Of a stretch of DNA of 64,000 nt, positions 25,198 through 33,731 are shown piece after piece. Position numbers and translations under genes: made by a program. Numbering within the stretch: position 1 is the first letter of the stretch; each line of letters begins with the position of its first letter. A model generated the notes under the pieces. That model had not been told where the DNA came from, searched no databases, and worked only from the letters and a program-made list of their open reading frames with translations. This DNA comes from Candidatus Brachythrix odensensis (GTDB lineage Bacteria > Chloroflexota > Anaerolineae > J036 > Brachytrichaceae). Location: NCBI GenBank assembly GCA_016714465.1, contig JADKDT010000016.1, forward strand, positions 1-64,000. The letters run 5' to 3'.

Positions 25198-28100
25198 TTA
25201 ACTCTCCCCATGCACCGTTCGCGCATGGCTCTCGTGCAACGCCCGCCATACCCGCTCGGGCGTCAGGGGCAGGCTGCGCATGCGCACGCCGGTGGCATGC
25301 GCGAGCGCATTGACCAGCGCCGGGGCCACCCCGTCAATCGGGATCTCGGCCACGGCCTTGGCCCCATATGGCCCTGAGGGCTCATAGGTCTGGACCAGGA
25401 TCGTCTGCAGCTCCGGGATCTCATCCGCGGCGTAGATCCGATACGGCCCGAGGCGCGTATTCAGCAGGCGCCCCTCCGCGTTATAGACCATTTCCTCCGA
25501 ATGCCCATAGCCCAACGCTTGTACATTTCCACCTTCAACCTGACCCGTCGCCGTGGCGGGATTGATCGCCACCCCGCAGTCAACGGCCATCGCCATCCGG
25601 GTGACGGCGATCTCGCCGGTCCGGATGTCGACCTCGCACTCCACAAACTGGGCGGCGAAGGGCGGCGGCGACTCGTAGCTCATGTGCGAGGCGGTCGCCA
25701 TGATCTGGTGCTGGTTCTCCTGATGGGTCGCGCTGAGGGCCACGTGGGCGAGCGACAGCCGGCGACCGTCCGGCGCGATCACCTCGCGCCCGCGCAGGGT
25801 CAGCGCGGCCGCCTCGACCGGCGCGCCCGCGGCCTCCGCTACGAGCCGATCGCCATCGCTGCGCTTGCCAGCGTTGAACATGCCCGTCGCGTGGGCGCGA
25901 ATCTGCTCGCCGATCTGCTCGGCGGCCTTCTTGGCCGCGCCACCGGTGATATAGGTCGTCGATGACGCATAGGCGCCCGTGTCAAACGGGGTGAAGTCGG
26001 TGTCGCTCGAGTACATGATCACGTCCTCGAGCGGCACGCCCAACGTCTCGGCCACGATCTGCCCGATCACGGTGTCGCTGCCCGTCCCGATATCGGTCCC
26101 GCCGACCAGGACGTTGAACGAGCCGTCGTCGTTCATCTTGATCGAGGCCGCGCCCATGTCGAGCCCGGCGATGGCAGTCCCGTGCATCACATACGCGCAG
26201 CCCACCCCGCGCCGGATATGCGGGCGGTCCGAATCCAGCCGGCGCGCGTCGCGGCCGTCCCAGCCGATGGCGGCCATGCCTTGCTGGAAGCATTCTTCTG
26301 TTGCGCTGCTCTTGATCGTCTGCTCGAAGCCCTCGCGGCCCTCGCCGAGCGCCTTGGCCAGGGGCAGGGCATCCCCGACCCGGATCCAATTCTTGCGCCG
26401 CAGCTCGATCGGATCAATCCCCATCTGAATCGCCGCTTCATCGACGATGCACTCCAGCCCGAATAGGGCCTGCGGCGCGCCATACCCGCGGAAAGCCCCC
26501 GGCACGGGTTTGTTCGTATACGCGATATCGCACTTGTATTCCGCGTTGTAGCAACGATACGAGCTGCTCCCGCGCAGGCCGGTGACCGACTGCACGGTCA
26601 GGCCGTGGGTGCCGTACGCGCCCGTGTCGGCGACAACCGTATGTCGGAAACCATGCATAAGCGGCGCGCCGCCGGCTGGATCGTGCTTGAACCCGATCTT
26701 GAACACCATTCGCTGCGGGTGGCGCGAGCGGGCTGAGGTGAACTCCTCTTCTCGGGTCAGTTCAAAGCGCACCGGCCGACTCGTCGCCAGGGTCAGAAGC
26801 GCGCACAAGTCCTCGATCAGCATCTCCTGCTTGCCGCCAAAGCCGCCGCCGATGCGGGGTTTGACCACCCGGATCTTCTTGACGGGCAGGCCGATGAGCG
26901 GCGACAGCATGCGCCGCACGTGGAAGGGCACCTGGGTGCTGGTCCGCACGACCAGTCGGTCGTCCTCATCGAACCAGGTCATGCAGATGTGCGGCTCGAT
27001 GCTGGCCTGCTGCACCTGATGCACCCGATACTCGCGCTCAATCACGAAGTCGCTCTCGGCGAAGGCCTTGTCCGGGTCGCCGGCCTTGCCGTGCACCTGG
27101 GCGACCAGATTGCGCTTGGCGTCGCGGATCGCGACTGCATCCGGCTCGTCGTGGATGATCGGCGCGCCGGGGGCGAGGGCCTCGTCGGCGTCAAAGACGG
27201 CCGGCAGAATGGCGTAGTCGACCTCGATCAGTGCACAGGCTTGCCGGGCGATGTCATAGCTCTCGGCGGCGACGACCGCCACCCGGTCGCCGACATGACG
27301 GACCTTGTTGTCCAGGCTGACCTGATCCCACGGCGGCGGATTGGGGTAGGACTGCCCACCGCTGGCGTAGATCACACGTTTGACATTCTTGTAGGTCAAT
27401 ACCGCGTGCACGCCGGGCAGGGCCAGGGCCGCGTCGGTCCGGATGTCGGTGATCCGGGCATGGGCGTGCGGGCTGGTCAGCATGGCGGCGTAGAGCATCC
27501 CGGGCAGAACCATGTCGTCGACAAAGGCGGGCTTGCCCTGGGCGAGTTTGCTGGCGTCGACCTTGCGCTCGGGCTTGCCGACCACCGAGGTGGCGCTGTC
27601 GTCGGCCACCGTGAGGTCCACCTCGACCCGGGTCTGGGTCGCCGTGCGCGTTCCATCCTGCCCCCCATTGGCGGAGGGGCCGGGCCCCCAACTTGTGTCA
27701 CCGACCGACGGGTTGGCAATGACGCGGTGATACAACGGAAATCCGCCATCACCAGGTTCGGCCGCGCCGCGCATGGCCCGGGCGGCGTTGAGGATGGCCT
27801 GCACGGGTTTGAGATACCCGGTGCAGCGGCATAGCACGCCCGAGATCGCGTCGCGGACCTGGGCCTCGGTCGGGTCGGGCACCTGGTCGAGCAGGGCCTT
27901 GGCGGCCAGGATCTGGGCGGGCGTGCAGTACCCGCACTGGATGGCCCCGTTGTCGACAAAGGCATCCTGCAATGCGCTGAGCTGCAGCCGGTTGCCCAGG
28001 CTCTCGACGGTGGTGATCTCGGCGCCATCGGCCTGGGGGGCGAGCATGACGCAGGTGTTGGTGATCGACGCGCGGACGTCGGTCGCCGAGCGCATGAGCA

Positions 28101-28242
28101 CTCCGCACGCGCCGCAATCACCGCTCTCGCAGCCATGCTTGACGCTGAAGTAGCCCTCGCGGCGCAGGGCCGTCATCAGGGACTCGCCGGGGGAGACGGC
28201 CAGATCGCGAACCTGGCCGTTGATGTTGACGTGGATGATCAT
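25198..28242 (-). CDS. Fused CoxS-CoxL molybdenum hydroxylase (xanthine dehydrogenase family)
   Basis: The 1014-residue protein joins two subunits that are usually separate. Residues 1-165 form the iron-sulfur part with a plant-type 2Fe-2S motif (CESGDCGACGVLM) and a second cluster (CGYCTPAQ and CRCTGYL). After a linker near residues 165-215 the molybdopterin part starts (VVGKPERKVDASKLAQGKPAFVDD) and ends with GAKAVAEIP, where Glu is the likely catalytic base, and LPLTPERVWRAL. No FAD domain is present, so CoxM at 1720-2574 or another acceptor is needed. It hydroxylates an N-heterocycle or aldehyde; substrate unknown. ATG at 28242 is preferred over the upstream TTG. Confidence 0.88.
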   Translation of the reverse strand: MIIHVNINGQVRDLAVSPGESLMTALRREGYFSVKHGCESGDCGACGVLMRSATDVRASITNTCVMLAPQADGAEITTVESLGNRLQLSALQDAFVDNGAIQCGYCTPAQILAAKALLDQVPDPTEAQVRDAISGVLCRCTGYLKPVQAILNAARAMRGAAEPGDGGFPLYHRVIANPSVGDTSWGPGPSANGGQDGTRTATQTRVEVDLTVADDSATSVVGKPERKVDASKLAQGKPAFVDDMVLPGMLYAAMLTSPHAHARITDIRTDAALALPGVHAVLTYKNVKRVIYASGGQSYPNPPPWDQVSLDNKVRHVGDRVAVVAAESYDIARQACALIEVDYAILPAVFDADEALAPGAPIIHDEPDAVAIRDAKRNLVAQVHGKAGDPDKAFAESDFVIEREYRVHQVQQASIEPHICMTWFDEDDRLVVRTSTQVPFHVRRMLSPLIGLPVKKIRVVKPRIGGGFGGKQEMLIEDLCALLTLATSRPVRFELTREEEFTSARSRHPQRMVFKIGFKHDPAGGAPLMHGFRHTVVADTGAYGTHGLTVQSVTGLRGSSSYRCYNAEYKCDIAYTNKPVPGAFRGYGAPQALFGLECIVDEAAIQMGIDPIELRRKNWIRVGDALPLAKALGEGREGFEQTIKSSATEECFQQGMAAIGWDGRDARRLDSDRPHIRRGVGCAYVMHGTAIAGLDMGAASIKMNDDGSFNVLVGGTDIGTGSDTVIGQIVAETLGVPLEDVIMYSSDTDFTPFDTGAYASSTTYITGGAAKKAAEQIGEQIRAHATGMFNAGKRSDGDRLVAEAAGAPVEAAALTLRGREVIAPDGRRLSLAHVALSATHQENQHQIMATASHMSYESPPPFAAQFVECEVDIRTGEIAVTRMAMAVDCGVAINPATATGQVEGGNVQALGYGHSEEMVYNAEGRLLNTRLGPYRIYAADEIPELQTILVQTYEPSGPYGAKAVAEIPIDGVAPALVNALAHATGVRMRSLPLTPERVWRALHESHARTVHGES

Positions 28243-28258
28243 GACTAAGGTGATTGTC

Positions 28259-28879
28259 TCAAAGAACAAACGGCAGGAAGGCTTTTGTCCGCGCCTGATA
28301 GGCGGAATAGGCAGGATAGCGGCCCAGGCTGCGCGCGATGCGGCGCATGTTGGGCACCCAGAAGAAAACGATGAAGGCGGCCAGGACGAGCACCGGCAGC
28401 CAGTGCATCGCGAGCAAGGCGAAGCCGAGATAGATCATGCCTTCGCCCAGGTAGTTGATGTGCCGCACCCGTGCGAACAGACCGTCCTCGATCAACACAC
28501 CTGGCCGCACGGCCAGGGCCACATGCTTCTGCATATCCGATGCGAAATGCAGCATGGTGCCCGTGACATTCAGCGCCACCGACAGCCCGAGCAGCCAGGC
28601 CGGGGCCTGGACATCCTGCCAGGCGATGAGGACGGGCGCGATCCAATACAGCGACAGCGCGCCCCAGATAACGAGTCCGTAGCCAAGCCCGGTCGGCTGC
28701 TCCCACTGCCGGTCACCGAAGACGCGGCTCTTGAGCGCCCAAAGCAAGCCATACGTGCCGTGCAACCCGAGATAGACCCACAACGTGACGCTGGTCCAAC
28801 GCCCGAACACGGCCATCATCGCCAGGACAAAAAGCCCGGTCGCCATTTTATGGCTGTCGATGAAGTGCTTCTGTTTCAT
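28259..28879 (-). CDS. Multi-pass membrane protein of the ICMT/PEMT methyltransferase-like type
   Basis: The 206-residue protein has about five hydrophobic helices. Its C-terminal half holds the features of isoprenylcysteine-carboxyl-methyltransferase and phospholipid-methyltransferase folds: RPGVLIEDGLFARVRHINYLG followed by a helix and RRIARSLGRYPAYSAYQARTKAFLPF. Steroid-5-alpha-reductase-like DUF1295 proteins share this layout, so methyl transfer is not certain. The ATG overlaps the stop of the 25-aa ORF just upstream (ATGA), and the gene ends 16 bp before the molybdenum hydroxylase start, suggesting one operon from argJ through the hydroxylase. Confidence 0.7.
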   Translation of the reverse strand: MKQKHFIDSHKMATGLFVLAMMAVFGRWTSVTLWVYLGLHGTYGLLWALKSRVFGDRQWEQPTGLGYGLVIWGALSLYWIAPVLIAWQDVQAPAWLLGLSVALNVTGTMLHFASDMQKHVALAVRPGVLIEDGLFARVRHINYLGEGMIYLGFALLAMHWLPVLVLAAFIVFFWVPNMRRIARSLGRYPAYSAYQARTKAFLPFVL

Positions 28880-28953
28880 GGACGGTCAGGGAAGCCCGCG
28901 ACGAGCGCAACGATGACGATTCCGATGATCGCCCCGACCTCTGTGCTGGCCAT
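28876..28953 (-). CDS. 25-aa hydrophobic small protein
   Basis: Between argJ and the membrane methyltransferase-like gene the minus strand reads ATG at 28953 to TGA at 28876: MASTEVGAIIGIVIVALVAG and five more residues (FPDRP). The middle is one short membrane helix. It starts 2 bp after the argJ stop and its TGA overlaps the next ATG (ATGA), so translation is coupled on both sides. An AGGA element precedes the start within the argJ end. It may be a real small membrane protein or a translational bridge; no family is recognised. Confidence 0.5.
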   Translation of the reverse strand: MASTEVGAIIGIVIVALVAGFPDRP

Positions 28954-28955
28954 GT

Positions 28956-30167
28956 CTAGGTCCTGTACTTGCCGTTGATCGTCACGTAATCGTGGGACAT
29001 GTCGCAGGTCCACACCGTGGCCTGCGCGCTGCCGAGGCCGAGGTCGAGCCGAATGGACACGTCATGCGGTTGCATGGCCTCGGTCGCCTCGGCATCGGAG
29101 TAGGCGGTGGGCGTGCCGTTGCGGAATACCTTGACCCCGCTGAACCAAAGTGACATCTTGTCCGGATCAACGTCCTCGCCACTGTAGCCGGCTGCGGCCA
29201 CGATCCGACCCCAGTTTGCATCGCCGCCGTAAAAGGCAGTTTTGACCAGGGGCGACACGGCGATGGTCCGCCCGACCTTGCGCGCTTGCGCCTCGCTCTT
29301 TGCGCCCGTGACGTCGATGGTGATGAACTTGGTCGCGCCTTCGCCATCCCGCGCGATCTGACGGGCCAGGCTCACGCACACTTCGGTCAGGGCGGCTTCG
29401 AACGCGACCGCCGTTGGGCCGCGCCGTATCTTCGCGCCGCTGGCGCCATTGGCCAGCACCAGCAGGGTGTCATTTGTGCTGGTGTCGCCGTCGACGCTGA
29501 TGCTGTTGAAGGAACGGACCGTCGCCCGGCGGGTCATCTGCTGCAGCAGCGCCGCCGGCACATCCGCATCGGTGACGATCGCGCCAAGCATCGTGGCCAT
29601 GTTCGGATGAATCATCCCCGAGCCCTTGGCGATCCCGACAATGCTGAAGGCGTCTCGGTCGACCCGGGCCGTTTTGGGGACCAGATCGGTGGTCATGATG
29701 GCGCCGGCCGCGGCCGTGAGTCCGTCCAACGAGAGCGCCTGAGACGCTTCGGCGACGCCGGCGGCGACTTTGTCCATCGGCAACTGCGCCCCGATCACCC
29801 CGGTTGACATGACCAGCACCTGCGACGCCTTCACTTTGAGCGCCTTCGCCGCCAGGCGGGCCGTCGTTTCCGCGTTGCGTTTCCCCTGCGCGCCGGTGCA
29901 GGCATTGGCGCAGCCGGCGTTGATGACGATTGCCCGAAATGCATTCGGGTCCGCAGCCATCTGGGCCATCCCGCGCAGGACCGGCGCGGCCTTGGCCCGG
30001 TTCGTCGTGAAGACCGCCGCGCCCGCGCAGGGCAGATCGCTGACGATCATCGCCACGTCGGGCTTGCCGTTCTTCTTGATTTTGGCGGCGACCCCGGACG
30101 CGCTAAAACCGACGGGCAGGCTGGTCAGGACGGGGATTTCGGGTGCGATTTCTTGGGATGTGGTCAT
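28956..30167 (-). CDS. argJ: Bifunctional glutamate N-acetyltransferase/amino-acid acetyltransferase (ArgJ)
   Basis: The 403-residue precursor has the ArgJ features ACANACTGAQG-type loop near residue 85 (NAGCANACTGAQG), the KGSGMIHPNMATMLGAIVTDA segment with the autocatalytic cleavage just before the conserved Thr in ATML, and the C-terminal GGDANWGRIVAAAGYSG and NGKYRT ending. The protein self-cleaves into alpha and beta chains and transfers acetyl from N-acetylornithine to glutamate in the cyclic arginine pathway. No other arg gene is in the window. It heads a minus-strand group with the small ORF, the membrane protein and the molybdenum hydroxylase. Confidence 0.95.
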   Translation of the reverse strand: MTTSQEIAPEIPVLTSLPVGFSASGVAAKIKKNGKPDVAMIVSDLPCAGAAVFTTNRAKAAPVLRGMAQMAADPNAFRAIVINAGCANACTGAQGKRNAETTARLAAKALKVKASQVLVMSTGVIGAQLPMDKVAAGVAEASQALSLDGLTAAAGAIMTTDLVPKTARVDRDAFSIVGIAKGSGMIHPNMATMLGAIVTDADVPAALLQQMTRRATVRSFNSISVDGDTSTNDTLLVLANGASGAKIRRGPTAVAFEAALTEVCVSLARQIARDGEGATKFITIDVTGAKSEAQARKVGRTIAVSPLVKTAFYGGDANWGRIVAAAGYSGEDVDPDKMSLWFSGVKVFRNGTPTAYSDAEATEAMQPHDVSIRLDLGLGSAQATVWTCDMSHDYVTINGKYRT

Positions 30168-30182
30168 TTTCGTTTCGAGGTA

Positions 30183-32149
30183 TCAGTTGTAGGGCGCGGG
30201 CCCAAGCGTGACATCGTCGATAAAGAGGCTGCTGCGCAGGCTGGCGTCTGTGGCAACCTCGATCCTGAGCGTTACCGACTGATTCGCATAGGCCTTGAGG
30301 TCAACGATCTGTTGGCGCCATCCGTCGGTCCGGGTGGCCGCGCACAGTCCATAGGCGAGCACGGAATTGCCGTTTGCGCGGATGGTCACGCTGTCCCATT
30401 TGCAGTTGGTCTCTTCGCTCTGAATCCATTGCCAGTAAATCAGGTACGGGGCCTGGGAGGTGACGCGCACAGTCTGTTCCAATGTGTCGATTTCACGGTG
30501 AATGTACCCAAGCCAGACGGCCTGCGAACCGCTTCGAGGCGCGACGCCCAATCCGTCTGGGATTTGACTGATTAGCGCGTAGCCGTTATTCGAAGACTCT
30601 CGCCACGCCGCATGCCCGCTTTCGAAGTCCCCATTCCCGACCGCCGGGGCCGCCGCACGGGAACTTGCGCTGGCGACTGTGGCGGCCGCGTTGACAATCC
30701 CCGCTCCGCACAGATTGGCTCCGCAGGGGGTGCCCGATCCAAACGGCGTCGCCGTCTGGCGCAAAACGTCTGCAACTCGTTCTGCGTTCAGCCCGGGATT
30801 GGCCGAGAGCATGAGCGATACGATCCCGGCGACCAGCGGTGTGGCCATGCTCGTGCCCTGGTAGTAGGCGTAAGATGAACCGCCCGGGGTGGTCTTCCCG
30901 CGTTTAACGTCGACAGGATGCCCTTTGCCTGACCGAAGTCGCGGGTGTTGCCGCCTGGCGCGCTGATTGTCACCCGGCTGCCGTAATTGCTGTAAAACGC
31001 CCGATTGCCCGTGTGGTCCGTCGCGCCAACAGCGATGACACCGGGGCAATTCGCGGGGGTCTCTCCGCTCGCGTTTTGGTTTGAGTTGCCGGCCGCCACC
31101 ACCACGATGCTTCCGGCTGCGGTGACGTCTCGCACGGCGGATTCGAGGGGGCCGCCGCATGTGCCGGGGCCACCCAGGCTCATATTGAGGACCCTCGCCG
31201 GCGTGCGATTGAGCGGCACGCTCGGCACGCTCAGCCCGGCTGCCCAACGTACGGCATCCACCACGTCGGATGTATATCCGCCGCATTTGCCGAGCACCCG
31301 CACCGGCAGCAGCTTCGACTTCCAATTCACCCCTGCGACGCCCAGTCCGTTGTTGCCGGACGCGCCGACGATGCCGGCGACGTGGGTGCCATGCCACGAA
31401 CTGTCGGCCGCCCCGCAGCCAAAATATGGCGAGCCGGGCGTCGCGTTCTCTGCCGACGTGACCCAGTCCCCAGGATCGCTCGGATCGGGGTCGCGCCCAT
31501 TCCCATCATTGCCCGCCGACGGGTCGGTGACAAAGTCATAGCCGTCGAGGAAGCGGCCGGCGAGATCGGGGTGGTCTTTGCGCACCCCGGTGTCGATGAT
31601 GGCGACGACGAGGTCGGGATCGCCGGTGGTCACGTCCCAGGCGCCCGGAAGTGATGCGGATGCGTTGCCGGATGACGCGGTCTGCAAGTGCCACTGATTT
31701 CCAAACTGCGGATCGGTCGGCGTGAAATAGGCCCGCAAGATGCGGTCGGGCTCGATGCTCTCAATGCCCAGCGCCACGGCGTTGGCCCGCGCCCGCAGCG
31801 CGAATTCCTCGGCTTGTTCGATCGGGATGCGCTCCGGGAGCATGATGACATGCGCACCGCCCGACATCTCTCGCACATAGGAGACGTTGCGGGCGAAGGC
31901 CACGCCAATCGCCGCTGTGCGCTCACGGGCCGTTGCGACGGTCACCGCGCCCCCGCCGATGCCGCCGTCTCCGAGGTAGCGCACGATGAACCGATCGGTG
32001 CGGGGCGAGGCAGACGCCTGCTCAGGCGCGCCTGAGGCTTGGGCAGGCCAGGCCAGCGACGCGATACAGGCAATCAGGGCGAGCGTAAATCGACGCGCCT
32101 TGGGCGGGCGATTCGACACAAGTCCGGAGTGCGCCCGCGCTATCGGCAT
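30183..32149 (-). CDS. Secreted subtilisin-like serine protease (S8) with C-terminal beta domain, split by a frameshift
   Basis: A signal peptide is visible after the start (RRFTLALIACIASLAWPAQA). An inhibitor-like propeptide follows, then the S8 triad: Asp in VVAIIDTGVRKDHPD, His in SWHGTHVAGIVGA and Ser in YYQGTSMATPLVAGI. The frame breaks at the C3 run 30897-30899 (G3 on the coding strand); a fourth G gives STLNAGKTTPGGSSYAYY and a protein of about 655 residues. The last ~170 residues form a carbohydrate-binding-like beta domain with Trp-rich strands. The start ATG 32149 overlaps the end of mltG by 10 bp. It acts outside the cell, probably in nutrition or cell-surface processing. Confidence 0.85.
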
Positions 32150-33261
32150 AGCTTGCGAGTGTGCTCGGCAAAGGTCGCCGAGAACTGGTGGCCGCCGTCG
32201 TTGTTGCAGTTGGCGACAAAGAAAAAGAAGTTCGTTGTCGCCGGCCGGAGCGTTGCCTCGATTGAACTTAAGCCCGGATTGGCGATCGGCCCGGGCGGCA
32301 AGGTCGGATTGACATACGTGTTGTAGCCGAACGGATCGTTGAACCTGTAGTCTTCGACCGTCAACGTCCGCCACCAGGTCTTTTTGGCCTCGTCGTAACC
32401 GAGCGCGTATTGGGTGGTTGGGTCGGCGTCCAGCTTCATCCCGATCTTGAGCCGGTTGAGATAGACGCTGGCGATCATCGGGCGTTCGATCTCGTTGACC
32501 GCCTCGCGCTCAACGATCGACGCGACTACCAGGATATCGCGCGGCTTGCGCCCGTCTCTGCGGGCCTGGGCCATCAGCGGTTCGACCTTGGCCGCGTAGT
32601 TGTCCAGCATGCGTTGAATCACATCCCGCGCGCTGGGCCGGGCAGGCAGGCGATAGGTGTCGGGAAACAGATAGCCTTCCAGGCTTGCCCCGGGGGGCAG
32701 TTCCTGCAGAAATGGATAGTCGAACTCGGCCCGCCGGACGAGCGTCTTAAAATCTTCCGCGTTCACCCCAAGCTGCTTGCTCAGCAACTCGGCAATTTCC
32801 TCCATCCGCTTGCCCTCAGGGATGGTCAGGCTGACTTCGGCCGCCCGCCCGCGCTGCAAGGTTTGCGCGATCTCCTCCATGCTCATGCTCGGGCGCAGGG
32901 TGAATACGCCGGCGTTGATGCTGGAGTCGAGGCTGCTCATCCGCACATACAGGCGGAACAGCTCGGCGTCGCGCAGCAGCCCCTGCTTCTGCAGGCGGTC
33001 AGCCACGCTTCGCACCGTTTCGCCCTGCTGAATGACGAACTGCTGGGGGGCGGGGTCATTACTGTACGGCCGCTTGATCTCGTTGCCGCGCAGCAGATCG
33101 ATATATGTGCCGACCAGGGTGCGGTCAAAGGAGGTGAGTTGCGCACTTCCAGATCCGGCCACGCTGACCCGCTGAAAAAGCGTCCCGCCGGCAAAGACCA
33201 GCACGCCAAGCGCAATGGCAAACAGCGCGACGCTGAGGACGCGCTTTAAGAGCTTTCGCAT
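32140..33261 (-). CDS. mltG: Endolytic murein transglycosylase MltG
   Basis: The 373-residue protein has an N-terminal membrane anchor (VLSVALFAIALGVLVFAGG), a LysM-like part (FVIQQGETVRSVADRLQ) and the YceG domain with LEGYLFPDTYRLP, the catalytic Glu in ILVVASIVEREA and the terminal NPGLSSIEATLRPA. It cuts nascent glycan strands and so sets their length. ATG at 33261 is used because it lies just after the ruvX stop and just before the membrane anchor; a TTG at 33294 would overlap ruvX. Its end overlaps the following protease gene. Confidence 0.92.
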   Translation of the reverse strand: MRKLLKRVLSVALFAIALGVLVFAGGTLFQRVSVAGSGSAQLTSFDRTLVGTYIDLLRGNEIKRPYSNDPAPQQFVIQQGETVRSVADRLQKQGLLRDAELFRLYVRMSSLDSSINAGVFTLRPSMSMEEIAQTLQRGRAAEVSLTIPEGKRMEEIAELLSKQLGVNAEDFKTLVRRAEFDYPFLQELPPGASLEGYLFPDTYRLPARPSARDVIQRMLDNYAAKVEPLMAQARRDGRKPRDILVVASIVEREAVNEIERPMIASVYLNRLKIGMKLDADPTTQYALGYDEAKKTWWRTLTVEDYRFNDPFGYNTYVNPTLPPGPIANPGLSSIEATLRPATTNFFFFVANCNNDGGHQFSATFAEHTRKLCR

Positions 33262-33278
33262 GGGACGAATCGTAACAC

Positions 33279-33728
33279 TCACACCGGATCGCAAGGGTCT
33301 TCCGGCTCCGGCCGGGCCAGATCCAAATGGCGCTGCAGAATCACGGCCGCGGCGACGGCATCGTCATGTTCCCGGCCCGCGCCCCCGCGCCGGGCGGCCA
33401 TGATCGCGCGGGCCTCCTGCGTGCTATAGCGCTCGTCGGTGAGGATGAAGCGAGCGCTGACACGTTCTCGAATATGCTCCAGAAACACGGTCATCCGGGC
33501 GGTCTGGGCGCTGGCCTTGCCATCCGTGCGCTTCGGCTCGCCGACGATAATCTCGTCGGGCGCGAATTCGGCGGCAAGCGCTGCCAGGCGATCCAGAGCC
33601 GTCTGGTCGTGGTTCCCGTCGCGGCCGCGATCGACCACTTCGAGCGGGCGGGCGATGAGTTTCGCCGAGTCGCTGACTGCGACGCCGATCCTTCGATCGC
33701 CAATATCTAGCCCCATGCTTCGCGCCAT
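33279..33728 (-). CDS. ruvX: Holliday junction resolvase-like protein RuvX (YqgF)
   Basis: The 149-residue product shows the RNase H-like YqgF pattern: MGLDIGDRRIGVAVSDSAKLIARPLE at the N-terminus, IIVGEPKRTDGK in the middle, LTDERYSTQEA with the conserved Asp-Glu, and HDDAVAAAVILQRHL near the end. It is believed to act on 16S rRNA 5' maturation or on Holliday junctions. It stands between the baseplate-J-like gene and mltG, 3 bp after the former, and ends 17 bp before the mltG ATG. ATG 33728 is used; an internal ATG (33716) four codons later would also start at MGLDIG. Confidence 0.92.
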   Translation of the reverse strand: MARSMGLDIGDRRIGVAVSDSAKLIARPLEVVDRGRDGNHDQTALDRLAALAAEFAPDEIIVGEPKRTDGKASAQTARMTVFLEHIRERVSARFILTDERYSTQEARAIMAARRGGAGREHDDAVAAAVILQRHLDLARPEPEDPCDPV

Positions 33729-33731
33729 ATC

